Assembly (NCBI GenBank): GCA_028583605.1
Contig: CM053333.1
Coordinates: forward strand, 12,237,638 to 12,301,637
Length of the DNA: 64,000 nt
Direction of reading: 5' to 3'
Source: Dastarcus helophoroides
Lineage: Eukaryota; Arthropoda; Insecta; Coleoptera; Bothrideridae
How positions within the stretch are numbered: the first letter of the stretch is position 1; the number at the start of each line of letters is the position of its first letter. The position numbers were made by a program, and so were the translations under genes. Shown in pieces: positions 35,200 through 46,004 of the stretch. Below the pieces are notes generated by a model. That model made no database searches, had not been told where the DNA came from, and saw nothing but the letters and a program-made list of their open reading frames with translations.

Positions 35200-37350
35200 T
35201 ATATGTATTCAATAGGGGGACTTTCCAATTCTTCAGAATTTATCCTTTCCTTGAAACATTTTTTTTTAATTTCTACCTTTTTCTCAAATTTCGTATATTT
35301 TTTTAAAAAATTTGTCTTTTTCTTTCGAAATTTGGCATTTATTCATAACATTCAACTTCTTTTATCAAACATTTTCAAAGTTAAAAGTTCGTCGTTTTTT
35401 TCTGAAATTTCGTCATTTCTCGAAATGTGACTTTCTTTCAAAATTTCGACTTTTTCTAATTCTGAAAGTTTTAGCTTGTTTACTAAAATTTGCGTTTTCC
35501 TCGAAATCTGGTCGACCTTCTAATAACAAAGTATATTTCTTGGAAATTTAAAATGTTTGTGAAAGGACAAACATTACGAATAAAACTTTTTGGTAATTTC
35601 AACCCTTTTTTAACCAAATTTCTGGAAGTTTCAACTTGTTTGTCAAAATTTCGATGTATATCACAATATTTGGCATTTTATGACCCTGTTGAGGCAAGGT
35701 AGGGCTTCAGTCTACCTCTGACTCGAGGAGTGAAAAGAAAATAAATATTCTATTTTTTCTTAAAATTTTTTCTTTTTCTAAATTTCGATAGTTTGATTTT
35801 TTCTGGAAAATTTCGAAATTTCACTAAGATTAAACGTTTTCTCTCAAAATTTAGATCCGAATCGCAAAAGTTGTCTCCTAATATCATCTTTTTCTCAGGA
35901 TTTCGATTGTTTCCTTTTAAATTTTGACTATTTTTTAAAATTATACTTTCTTTAAAAGATTTTGGTCCATTTTAAAGTTTTCTCGAAACTTTACTTTTTT
36001 TCAAATTTCGATATTTTTCTGAACATTTGGCTGAAAATTTCGATCTTTTAAATCCTGATTTTATTGAAAATTTTGACTGGTTTCCTAAAGTTTGCTTTTT
36101 CAGGATATCTTGATTTTTATCTCAGTATGCAATATTTAATATTTCAATAAGTTTTTTCTTTTTCCTGGTAAATTCGTCTTTTTTTTCAAAATTTAGAATA
36201 TTTCTTAAATAGGCTTTTACCTAAAATTTGCCTGCTCCTCAAAATTTGTCTTTTTTGAAATTTCGATTTTATTTTCAAAATTCCCATTTTTGGAGTTTTT
36301 CAAAAATTGTTTATTTATTTCAAAATTTTGTCACTTTTCTGATTATTTGTCTTTTTTAATAAATTACGACTTTTAGCTCAAATGGTTTGATGGTTCTGAA
36401 AATGTTTATTCTTCTCTCTAAATTAGATCCAATTGTTAGTAGAAATGTTGCAAATAATATTTTTGTGGATTTCAAGAAAAGGATTTCTTGTAAACTCAAC
36501 ATCTTTACTGAATTTTAAATTTTAGGAACAATTTTCTTCAAAATTGCGAATTTTCTTTTTCAAAATTCGATTTTCTCCAAAAATTGCGTTTTTTCACAAA
36601 ATAAGACCTTTGAAAATTTTGACATTTTTCGAATTTTAAACATTTCTGGAGTTTTTGAGAAAGGTTAGGTTTTTAATTTGAATATGACTTATTGAAAATT
36701 CCAACTTTTCCAATTTTCCTCCTAAAATTGGACTTTGTTTTGAAAATTTGAAATATTTTCTAAAAAGTTAGATATTTTTCTGGAAACTGCAACGTAATTT
36801 TCAAATATCGTGATTTTTTCGAAGTCTTTGTTTTTCAAAATTATTTGATTTCCGGTAATTTCAAGTTGTCCGAAATTCATGTTATTCTCCAAATTTTAAC
36901 GTTTTTCTCAAAATTCGATATTATCTGCTTCTGGACATTTCCATTTAAAATTGAATTTTTTCTGAAGATTTAGACTTTTTTTACAAAATTAGTTTATTTT
37001 TTTAAATAGGAGCGAAATGTTAATAGAAATCTAAACATCTGAGAACAATATTTTTGGAAAATTTTGCAAAAATGTTTTCTTGAAAAATTTCAAGAATATG
37101 TCAAAATTTATATAAAATAAAAATTTTGAGAAAATTATTTTTAAAAGTTGCATTTTTTTACCCAAATTCAACTTGTTCAGGAAATTACCACTTTTTTCAG
37201 AAAAATTGCCGTATTTTTCCACTTATTCAAAATTTCGATAGTTCTTAAAGTTCTTCTAAAGTTTTTTCTCAAGATTGGACTTTTTTCGAAATTTCGACTT
37301 TAGTCTAAAAATGCGATCTCCCCAGTTCTGTAGGTTTTAAGTGAAGGTAC
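35200..37350. repeat. Degenerate TTTCGACTTTTT repeat tract
   Basis: This long imperfect array of TTTTTCTCAAAATTTCGA-type words lies inside the outer hAT element. The reading frames at 35203-35702 are Phe-rich noise from this sequence. Confidence 0.7.
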
Positions 37351-37539
37351 TCAGCCAGAAGGTTTTCTTTTTTGCCCATGAATTTTTTAGAATAATTGTT
37401 GCTCCCTCCCCCCTTGGAAAAAATCCTGCCTTCGCTAATGTCAAAAATATATTATGATTTGCATTGCATGCGTGACTAATCAAAATTTTTGAATATCCTT
37501 ATTGTGAAATTTAACCCTTAAATTGTTGTTGTTTTGTAC

Positions 37540-39316
37540 TAGGGATGTAACGAATGTTAGTTTTCCCACATTCGTGAATGCGAATGCGAATATTCATTTC
37601 CAACATTCGCGAATGTGAATGTTATCACTTAGAAAATTTTAAAGGAAAAGTCACAGTTTCCAGAAAAAATCGAAAAAATCCAGTTTCCAAAAATATTGCT
37701 CCTACAATTTTTATTTTCATTTAAATTTTAAAATAATCTCGAAATTTACAGGAAATATTTTTATCCAAATTTCGTAAAAACATTATTCCCAAAATTTTTA
37801 TGTTTTTATTAACATTTTAATTCAGTTTTAGAAAAAAAAACTAATTTTCAGAAAAAGTCGCGTTTTGGATAAAAAGCTCAATTTTAAGTAGAAACTTCTA
37901 GAAACATAAGACGTTTAGTCGAAACTTCGAAAATAAAACGAATTTTGAAAAATAGATTAAACTTTCCGCACACTCAAAATCTCGAAAAATATGCCAAACT
38001 TGTTATGAAATATTTAAAATTTCCAATAACGTCTAATTTTGAGAAAAAAAAGTACAATTTTGAGTATAAAGTCGTAATTTAGAAATGGCCAATAATTATA
38101 ATAAAAAAATATAGTTTTGAGATAAAGTCTGAATTTTCAGCCAACTAAATGTAATATAAAAACGTCATCCTTTGGAAAAACTTGATTAATATCGAAATTT
38201 CGAGCAAAAGACGATTTTCGAAGTAAAAATCGAAAGTTTCAAAAATCCAAACGACCTTTGAAAAAAAATAAATAAAACAGCGACATTATGAGAAAATTCA
38301 AGAAAAAACTTGTTTAGTAAAAATCAGAATTTTTCCAGAGAAAATAAAATTTTATTAAAACTTCAAACAAAGGGCGAATTTTGAATAAAATTTCAGCAAA
38401 AAAGTCGAAATTTAAAAAAAAAGAGCCAACATTTCTCGACTGAATATTTTTTTTAATGATTGCCTGAGTGTAAAACAAGTTTTTTCCCTCCCACTATGAT
38501 GTCAGAAAATATCGACTATTGAGATAAACGTCGAAATTTTGAGAAACAAGTTGAAATTTGAATAATTTAGAATTTTTTACTACTCAAAACATTTTTACTT
38601 TTTTATCAAAGGATGAACCACAGTTCAAGAAAAGGCAAAGTATAATAAATAAGCCGAAGTTTACAAAAAGATGAATTAAAAATTTTTTTAGAAAAAGTCG
38701 AATTTTGAGAATTGGGGAAATTTTGAAAAAAACGACAAATTTTCAGATAAAAATTTAAAATTTTGAGAAAATCGTATTTTGATAAAGAAAGTCTAATTCT
38801 AGAATACACTCAAAACTTTAAAGGAAAAAAGAAGTCGAATTTTCAAAAAAATGTGTAAATTTCAAGGAAAGAATTAATTTTCAGGAATAAATCGAAGTTT
38901 TTGAAAAAGGTTCCCGCTGTTGAAAATATAAATTTTCGGTTGACTTTATAAATCAAGGAAAAGCAAGTGACCCACCTTGCTCTAATGTAGCTAGTTGATA
39001 GAAAAAGAAAACAAGAGAATTTAAAAATATTTTTTATTAGATGGAATTGCATAAATAACTTTATCAGTTATTATCTTAATAAATATTGTTAACTACGCTA
39101 CCCATGGAGCCCCAACACTCCCCTAAGGATCCATGGACCCCAGTTTAAGAAACACTACCTTAGCTGTTGCATCGTTATTTCATAAATAATTTACTGCTTT
39201 ATTGCCAAATCATTCGCAATATATTCGCATAATTTCTTGTGAATGCGAATGTGGATGCGAATAGTAAAAAACATTCGCGAATGCGAATGCGAATACGAAT
39301 ATTCGTTACATCACTA
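37540..39316. mobile_element. hAT-type element, nested, with TTTTGTAC target duplication
   Basis: The terminal inverted repeats are TAGGGATGTAACGAAT and the complement ATTCGTTACATCACTA, followed inward by GAATGCGAATGCGAAT-type repeats at both ends. The 8-bp duplication TTTTGTAC lies at 37532-37539 and 39317-39324. The interior is degenerate AT-rich filler without a transposase. A further hAT-like end, reading CAGTTTAAGAAACACTACC, lies at 39140-39160. Confidence 0.88.
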
Positions 39317-39344
39317 TTTTGTACATTTATTAATTTCATTTGTA

Positions 39345-39540
39345 CCCATTTGAAACTGTTTCTGTGTCTTATATTAAATGACTAAGAAAAAATACGGAAA
39401 CTACGAGCAATTTCTTCGAATCGAAATATTTTAAATCTCGATTCAAATTGGTTTATTAAGTTTTGAATTTCCTGGTCATATTTACTTCTATCTAAAGGAG
39501 TCTTCTTCTTTTTTTCGTCAAATTGTTTGACATTTTCTTT
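39345..39540 (-). pseudogene. hAT transposase fragment
   Basis: A minus-strand frame encodes MSNNLTKKKKKTPLDRSKYD followed by EIQNLINQFESRFKIFRFEE, ending at a stop. The L..FESRF.DF pattern is common in hAT transposases of the GTF2IRD2/FAM200/ZBED group. It lies upstream (in minus orientation) of the fragment at 34985, in the order expected for one split gene. Confidence 0.5.
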
Positions 39541-39840
39541 TCCAAAGTTTTTATATAAAGCAATAGAGCTTAGGCGGGCCGCATTAAAGAATAAGTGTTG
39601 AGAATTTAAAAAAATAAATTTCGAGTTTTGTTCGAAATTTTTTCTGTCACTAGTTCTTCTAATTAAAATTTTCGATTTTTAATTAAAAGTGAAACTTCCA
39701 ACTACGAGTTTAAACTTTTTATTAAAAGTCGAATATCTGAATTCTCATTAATATTTCAAGTGTAAAACCTTTAATTTTCAGTTTGAGCTTAAACCAGAAA
39801 TTTTGAAAAAAAAAACGAAATTAAGAGTTTATTTTATAAA

Positions 39841-40055
39841 AAATTGAAATACAAATCTTGTGCCCTGAGACCAAGAAAGATTAAAAAGCAAAACTCTGCT
39901 CTATCTGCTCTAACGCGTCATCTCTCTGAAGATGATAGCTTGGCTATTGAAACGCGTTAGGGCAACCTTTGTTGTGTTTTTTAATATTTCTTGGTTTTAG
40001 AGGACAAAATCTGTGTTTCAATTTTTGGAGATAACCAAGGACCAGTCCGTTCCAC
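39841..40055 (+). mobile_element. GGACTGGTCC family retroposon, copy 4 (palindromic)
   Basis: It runs AAATTGAAATACAAATC to CCAGTCCGTTCC. The core has CTAACGCGTC and, 29 bp on, GAAACGCGTTAG, which pair, with CTGAAGA and the hairpin GATAGC-TTG-GCTAT between them. It interrupts a tandem-repeat unit whose two halves continue on either side. Confidence 0.85.
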
Positions 40056-40199
40056 CAAGATTAAATTTTCTAGAAAAAGTAACTACATCTATTAACAAAT
40101 ATTCTCAAAAGTTCCACTTTTTTTAGAAATATTTTTGGAAAAAAAGCAAATATTCGGTTTTATTATTGAAGTATAAATTTTGAGAATCTTTTTTACATA

Positions 40200-41090
40200 C
40201 ATTTCGAGTTTTGTTGGAAATTTTGCATCGCTTTCTCAAACTCTCATCTTAGACTTGAACATTTTATTTTATTTTTGAATTGCATGTTTTAACTCGAAAA
40301 AAATTTGAAGTTTCAATACACTAAAGTCAAAATTAAAAACATCCTTAAGTTAAAACTAAAGCAAAAGCCAAAATTGTTTTAAAAAATCTCTAGAAATTTG
40401 GCTTTTTTAAATTCAAGTTTTTATTTTTCAAAATATTCAGTTTGTCTCAAAAATTTCGTAATTGGCATTTCCAACCCTTACTTTGCGGAATTCTTTAATA
40501 TTCAAAACTATTAAACTTTATTCACGATTAAAAAGCAACAGATATTAACGTCAGGGAATTTTTAATATCTGTTGCTTTTAAATCGTTAATAAAGTTTAAT
40601 AGTTATAAAAATTTCGTGTTAAAACTCGAGTTTTATTTTCACAAATTTTAGGTTTTTCTCTAAATTTGAATTTCTGAAGTTTTAGAGTTTGAGCATTTGA
40701 CTTAAAGCTTTTAATATTGAAAATTGGAAAATTTTTGACAATTATGACAATTAAAGACGAGTAAAGGAAATAAAAAAAGCTGAATGCATTAAAAAATTTC
40801 AAAATCTTTACCATTTTTGATAATTTCTATTGCACCTTCAGTTGCTAATTCCTTCCTAAAATTTTAGTGTTGAAATGAACATTTAGATTATTTTTTGGAA
40901 ACCCGGATCTTTTTAAACCAAATTTCAATTTTTATATCAACATTTCAATTTTTGTATCAAAATATCAAATTTAAATTGACAACATTATTGTTCCAAGACT
41001 TTTTATTTTTTCTAGAAATCTTGACTTTTGTTTTCGATTTATTTTAATTTAAAATGTTTAATATTGTTTCCCTGGAAATTTTGAATCTAA
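40200..41090. repeat. Degenerate AT-rich tract
   Basis: Low-complexity TTTTCAAAATTTC words. It contains the small palindrome at 40505-40605. No gene is seen. Confidence 0.5.
40505..40605. repeat. Small palindromic element, copy 1
   Basis: The arms AACTATTAAACTTTATT and AATAAAGTTTAATAGTT, then AAAAGCAACAGATATTA and AATATCTGTTGCTTTT, form a near-perfect hairpin of about 42 bp per arm with a 16-base loop. A related palindrome lies at 49753-49906. Confidence 0.85.
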
Positions 41091-41803
41091 ATACACCTTC
41101 TTTAGGCGCGTTGAGCAATATTTGATGGGAGAAAATGGTTTCTGTTACCATCACGCTAATTTTCGTTACCAATATACTCTTATATTACCTAGCTCACTCT
41201 TTCAACGTATTGTAATCGAAACAAAAAAATATATACAGTCAAACCTCCATATAACAAATCTCTTTACAGAGTGATTCATTAAGAATGGGCAATCTCTGAA
41301 CTGGAGATACTACACATCAAAATATGGTGATTGAACTTAACATGCTTTATACAAATGTTGCAGGTTTACGAGGTGCAGGGTGATCAAAGTTGGAATTTGA
41401 ATTTGAAACTTCTTGATAATTTTGTGATTTTAAGCAGTATCGCCTGGAAAATTGGCAATTTTATGGTTTTTTGGCATGAGAATTACGAATTTAATGCTGA
41501 ATTTTGCACTATTTATACAGGGCGTTAGTTACACCCTGTTACTTAAGTAAATTACAACATATCTTTTCTGCCTAATGAGTTATGGCTAAAATGACTAGAA
41601 AATCTAAAAGGCAGTTCATTTTGAATAAAAAAGGCACTCTTGTTTACTTCATGTAACTCTATCAGTTTTTGAGTTATTTGCATTTTAAACAATCAATGAA
41701 TTTGTTTGTTGTAAAATGAATTTATTCTTTTAAATTACTACTATGCGAGATAACAATAGGAAAGGCAACAAATAACAATCAGTAACAGTAATAAAAGAAA
41801 ACT

Positions 41804-42873
41804 TTAAAGTAAATGACCGCTTTCCACTTCAATACACTTTGTAAGGCGTATCCTTAAAGATCTTTGAATATTAAATAATATTTGTCGATTATTTTTAATA
41901 ATATTAGCAGCTTCTTGAATTTTCCGTCGTATTTCTTCGATGGAATTAATTGTTTCTTTGTAAACCATGTCCTTCGTTTGTGACCATATTGAGAAGTCTA
42001 GAGGGTTTAAATCTGGACTTCTAGGTGGCCAAACAAATTCACTGCCACGCCCAATCAACCTGTGAGGAAAATTTTCATTCAGGTATTGGCGTACTGGCAA
42101 AGAAAAATGTGGCGGCGCCCCGTCTTGCATAAACCACCTGTTCTGCCTTATGGCTAGTGGTACATCTTCTAGTAGTGTGTTTAAATTTTGTTTAAGGAAG
42201 TTTAAATGAAGGGGCCGGTTCAGATTAGGAGGAAGTTCAAAAAGACCAATAAAAAAACCATATATCAAACCACACCAAATATTTACCTTGAATTCGTGCT
42301 GAAAATGTCGTTTCTTTAGAGCATGTTAGTTTTCGGATTCCCACAAATGATTGTTTTTCCAATTAAAAACACCTCGTCTAGTAAACGTCGCCTCATCGGT
42401 GAAAAGGAGATTATTAAGAAAATCCTGGTTTTCGGTTAGTTTACTTAGCATAAATTGAGCAAACTGTAGGCGAACTGGTAAATCTTGAGGTAACAAATTT
42501 TGGACAGGAGTATAGTGGTATGGACGGAGATTATCTTTCTTTAAAATCCTCCAGATAGACGATTATCTTATTCCTGTTGCCGCACTTAACCGACGAGTAC
42601 TGATATCTGGAGTTTCCGAAATACGAACTAAAACCTCTTCTTCATCATCGACGTTGATAGTTTTTCTAGCACCATTTAAACTTTTAGGACGAAAACATCC
42701 TGTTTCGCCTAGGCAGGTGTAAATACGTCTAAGAGTTTTCGATTGGGTTGTCTTCGATTTGGGTATAATTCTAAATACTTTCTGGCTGCAGCAAATCCAC
42801 TATAATTTGACTGAGCAAAAACACAAATCATATCACGCATTTCACTGTTAGAAAATTCATTATGTCGTGGCAT
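41804..42873 (-). pseudogene. Mariner-superfamily DDE transposase pseudogene
   Basis: The minus strand opens at an ATG at 42873 (MPRHNEFSNSEMRDMICVFA, a helix-turn-helix start). It continues ETGCFRPKSLNGARK, LLPQDLPVRLQFAQFML and FTDEATFTRRGVFN, then IYGFFIGLFELPPNLN, RWFMQDGAPPHFSLPVRQYL and WPPRSPDLNPLDF. The D in TDEATF, the D in QDGAPPH and the D in PDLNPLDF are in place for a DDD triad. A stop after WESEN near 42330 and at least one frameshift (around 42740) disable it. The final 154 codons (41804-42268) are still open, which suggests moderate age. Confidence 0.88.
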
Positions 42874-43002
42874 TTTTTCATCTTAGAATTTTTACTACAA
42901 ATAATAGTAAGTAAATTAGAAAAATACAATAAACACTCTTACTTAGTGACAGTAAAATTGTCAAATATTTCTTTACACGAAAAATTGATAAGTGCTAAGT
43001 GT

Positions 43003-44455
43003 ATTCCCTAACATCTGGAAATTTGCTAGAGTGCAGCCTGTCCCTAAAAAGGGAAAAAGGAATCTGGCTAACAACTATCGCCTATATTTTTGTTACCCGT
43101 TATTTCTAAAGTGATGAAAAAGGTTATTAATATCGAGATTCTCAAATATCTGGAGGAAAATAGAATCGTCTTTGACAGGCAATATGGTTTTAGACAACAA
43201 CGTTCCACTGGCGATCTGCTGGCATATGTTACTCATATCTGTAACTCAGCTATGGAAAAACATGGTGAGGCTAGGATTGTGGCATTGGATATCTCAAAGG
43301 CTTTCGACAGAGTCTGGCACCGATCTGTTGTTAACATCTTATGGTCTTCCTCCTGGACTCTGTCATTTGGTACCCAATTTTCTCGCTGACAGATCTCTTC
43401 AGGTGGTCGTCGATAGCATCTCATCCGAGACATTTGCGATTAACGCAGGGGTGCTTCATGGGTCTGTTGTGTCTCCTACTCTATTTCTGTTACAAATAAA
43501 CGATCTCTAAGCTTCAACTTCCAATCCTATGTACAGTTACGCAGATGATAGTAACCTTGTGTCATCTTTTTTCTCCGACAAACCATTATCTATCGCTGCT
43601 TCTGATCGACTAAGGGAACAGCAGATACAGACGATTAATCGAGATCTCGAGATTACTCTGGAATGGGGTAAGAACAATTTGGTCGACTTAAACGCTTCAA
43701 AAACTCAGGCCGCGGTTTTCTCTAAGAAAACATCAAGGGATAATGCAACAAACATACTAATGGAGGGTAAAATCCTTCCGATGGGATATAATCTGTCTAT
43801 CCTAGGAGTGAATGCGAGCACTAACTTCTCTTGGGACGATCATGTGCGCGCCATTGCCAAATCCGCCTCTCAGAAGCTAGGCTTTCTTTTTAGAGCTAAA
43901 AAGTACTTTACATCTCATCAGCTATTAACACTATACAAAGCTCAAGTTAGGCCAACACTAGAATACTATTCTCATGTTTGGAGTTCAGCCTCAAAACACA
44001 CTTTAGCTCTCTTGGATTCAATTCAAAGAAGAGCGATTCGCTTAATTGATGACGAGAGTCTGACCGATTTTCTCGAAGCACTAGAGCACAGGCATATGGT
44101 TGGTGACTTGTTTCTTTTCTTCAAGTACTATCATGGAATATGCTTGCAGGAACTAATAGGATTGATCCCCTCAAGAGCAAGATTCTTGAGGCGTATTAGA
44201 CAGTCGGAGACAGCAAATTCCTGTGCGGTCCAGCTTGACACAGTGAGGACTTCTGTCTACGGAGACTCTTTTATCTATAGAACTTCCAACTTATGGAACT
44301 TGTTACCGAAATGAATTTTCCCCAAAGATTCCAACCTATCCTTGTTTAAGAAGGCGGTTCATCTTCATCTATCCTTGTTTAAGCATCCTACTCGCATTGC
44401 TTTGAAAGCATAATGGGGTTACCCTTTGCGAGTCGATTAAACTTAAAAAAACCTA
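43003..44455 (+). pseudogene. Non-LTR retrotransposon reverse transcriptase relic, copy B
   Basis: It starts IWKFARVQPVPKKGK, then LPVISKVMKKVINIEILKYL, QYGFRQQRSTGDLLAYV, VALDISKAFDRVWH, LTSYGLPPGLCHL, SYADDSNLVSSFF and LEWGKNNLVDLNASKTQ, on to RTSNLWNLLPK at 44314. The YADD catalytic box is intact. A frameshift near 43325 (copy A has about 8 more bases there), a stop after QINDL at 43508 and a truncated 5' end make it non-functional. It lies in sense opposite to the transposon that contains it. Similarity to copy A is high throughout. Confidence 0.92.
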
Positions 44456-44820
44456 CTTGAAAAAATTCAAAGTAATAACGGTGCCTTTACATTGAGCCTA
44501 TACACTGAATGTTTAAAATCTAAATAACTCAAAAACTGATAGAGTTACATGAAATAAACAGGAGTATCTTTTTTATTCAAAACTAAACTGCTTTTTTCGT
44601 AATTCTCATGCCAAAAAAACATAAGTTGCCAATTTTCCAGACGATACTGCTTAAAATCACAAAATTATTAAGAAGTTTCCAATTAAAATTCCAACTATGA
44701 ACATCCTGTACCTCATAAACCTGCAACATTTGTATAAGGCATGTTAAACTCAATCACCATATTTTGGTGTGTAGTATCTCCAGTTCAGAGATTGCCCATT
44801 CGTAATGGATCAACCTGTAT

Positions 44821-45100
44821 CATCATGGTTCATCATCATCATCATCATTCGCTAGCGCACCTAACAACACGAGCGCGGTCGACGGCACGCGCTAAAGAAG
44901 GTGGACCGAGTAGCTTTCTTTAGAGCGACTGCTGTCGATCACGGACGCCTGCCATCGGAGGTGAATTGAGTAGCTTTCGATCGGCGGTTTCCGCAGCTCA
45001 CAAAATTATCAACACAGTAATGTTCACTAAAAGACGGCGGTCAAAGGAACGAAAGTTTCGGAACCGCGTTAAACTACCAAAGAACCATGATGATGATGAT
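44821..45100. mobile_element. 280-bp retroposon with 13-bp target duplication
   Basis: The direct repeat GATCAACCTGTAT lies at 44808-44820 and 45101-45113. The insert starts with a CAT-rich run (CATCATGGTTCATCATCATC) and ends GAACCATGATGATGATGATG, a trinucleotide tail. Inside, GGTGGACCGAGTAGCTTTC and GGTGAATTGAGTAGCTTTC are a diverged direct repeat of about 70 bp spacing. It is more GC-rich than its surroundings. The features suggest a SINE or a non-autonomous non-LTR element. The family is unknown to me. Confidence 0.75.
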
Positions 45101-45792
45101 GATCAACCTGTATATCGAATTCCTCTATATAAGTAACTTTTTCACGGAACGGGGCATTTTAAGCAAATTTACACATAAAATTACCTCAATTTAACGAACG
45201 CAATATATACATCGAATTTTCGAACCAAGATTTTTCACGGCTTAATTAGTTTTTAAATGTTTCCGTTCCGAAAAATTTCCTAAATTTTGGGATACCCATA
45301 CTAATGAGTTTCCAAGGTTCAATTAGATTTTAATTGCATTCAGAGAAAGTTCTTATTTTTTGGGATAACCCATGTTAATGATTTTGTTTGCCTATTAGCA
45401 CAAAAAGATTTTCTTTTCAAGTTGATTTCTTGTGTCAGAAGAGTGAGAGGAATAAAATTGCAAAAAAATGTCAAAGAAAAAAGCTCCAACTTTCAGCAAA
45501 AAGGCTCAACTGATCAATAGTGTTATAATCAGGGTTTAAAAAAGGATATCGTCAAGAGGTTGGAATCTCTGCAAGCATATGAACTTATCCCTATGATGTG
45601 TATTTCTTTTATATGCTACCTCCCTATAACGAAAACCTCTCTATAACGAATTTTTTGTAGGATTTAGGAATTCGCTATAGAGAGGTTTGAATGTGCATTA
45701 TTTCAGTTAGTCGATTAATCGTGACATCTCTATTTAATGCTGCAGTTTAAAATGTTAAATCTGTAGAAGTTTCCTAATGCAACGAGATTGCC

Positions 45793-46004
45793 ATGAAATT
45801 AATATTGAAACATTTGAATCGAGGTTCCTTATCTTTAATTCTGTCTTTACTTCTTGCAGTATTCATTGTGGCAAATGTAGAATGCCAAGTAATATCTGAC
45901 CGAAACGGCAGGCCCTTTATAATTTATAAAGGATCTCCAGCTCTCCCAGAAATTCTCCCAGCAGAACAGACGCAAACTCGGCAATATGTAGTTGCAGCTG
46001 ATAG
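45793..46004 (+). CDS. Secreted protein exon 1 (signal peptide)
   Basis: ATG at 45793 opens a frame with a signal peptide, then QVISDRNGRPFIIYKGSPAL and a TQTRQYVV stretch. The donor ATAG|GTAAGA at 46005 leaves phase 2. Only 100 bp separate the ATG from the end of the transposon nest at 45693. The promoter is therefore either very compact or lies upstream, with an unseen 5' UTR exon; a CTGCAG acceptor-like site lies near 45745. Confidence 0.88.

Larger units (their letters stand above)
34764..39581 (-). mobile_element. hAT-like transposon relic with 8-bp target duplication
   Basis: It starts CAGGGATGGGCAACC, a typical hAT end, followed by GCGGGCCAACTACAAGG. It is flanked by CATTAAAG at 34756-34763 and 39582-39589, and the flanking tandem unit is otherwise continuous. 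The right end is not a clear inverted copy of the left (it ends AGGCGGGCCG), so it may be degraded. The 4.8-kb length comes from AT-rich filler (35200-37350) and a second hAT inside. Confidence 0.75.
34020..40200. repeat. Tandem repeat of about 370 bp, split by a hAT element
   Basis: Units begin near 34020 and 34390 and continue, after the insertion at 34764-39581, at 39590-39830 and 40060-40200. They share GTTTTGTTCGAA, TGTGAGTCGAATATCT, CTTTAA..TTTCAGTTT, AACCAGAAATTTT and CAGAAAAAGTAACTAAAT words. The unit broken by the insertion lines up across it, which defines the insertion boundaries exactly. Confidence 0.75.
41267..44817 (-). mobile_element. Tc1/mariner-type element with very long terminal inverted repeats
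   Basis: The ends CAGAGTGATTCATTA (left) and the complement of TAATGGATCAACCTG (right) are bordered by TA at 41265-41266 and 44818-44819. The inverted repeats continue inward for about 430 bp at left and 330 bp at right; a roughly 105-bp segment near 41490-41600 is missing from the right copy. Shared stretches include GGGCAATCTCTGAACTGGAG and TTGTGATTTTAAGCAGTATC. Inside are a minus-strand transposase and an inserted reverse transcriptase. Confidence 0.9.
41236..45693. mobile_element. Outer DNA element with CAGTCAAACCTC ends (host of a transposon nest)
   Basis: The left end is CAGTCAAACCTCCATATAAC and the right end is the complement of TCTATAGAGAGGTTTGAATG-like sequence (GCTATAGAGAGGTTTGAATG at 45674-45693). 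ATAACGAA words occur next to the right end (45630-45650), as in pogo/Tigger-type elements. A TA precedes the left end, but TG follows the right end. Its internal DNA (45114-45620) includes KKDIVKRLE-like coding traces, too weak to call. Confidence 0.65.

Noticed and set aside
39841..40055. Calling the retroposon core a functional hammerhead ribozyme
   Set aside because: An extra T lies between CTGAAGA and the stem, and only six bases separate the would-be cleavage site from the core, so stem I cannot form in this copy. I kept it only as a resemblance.
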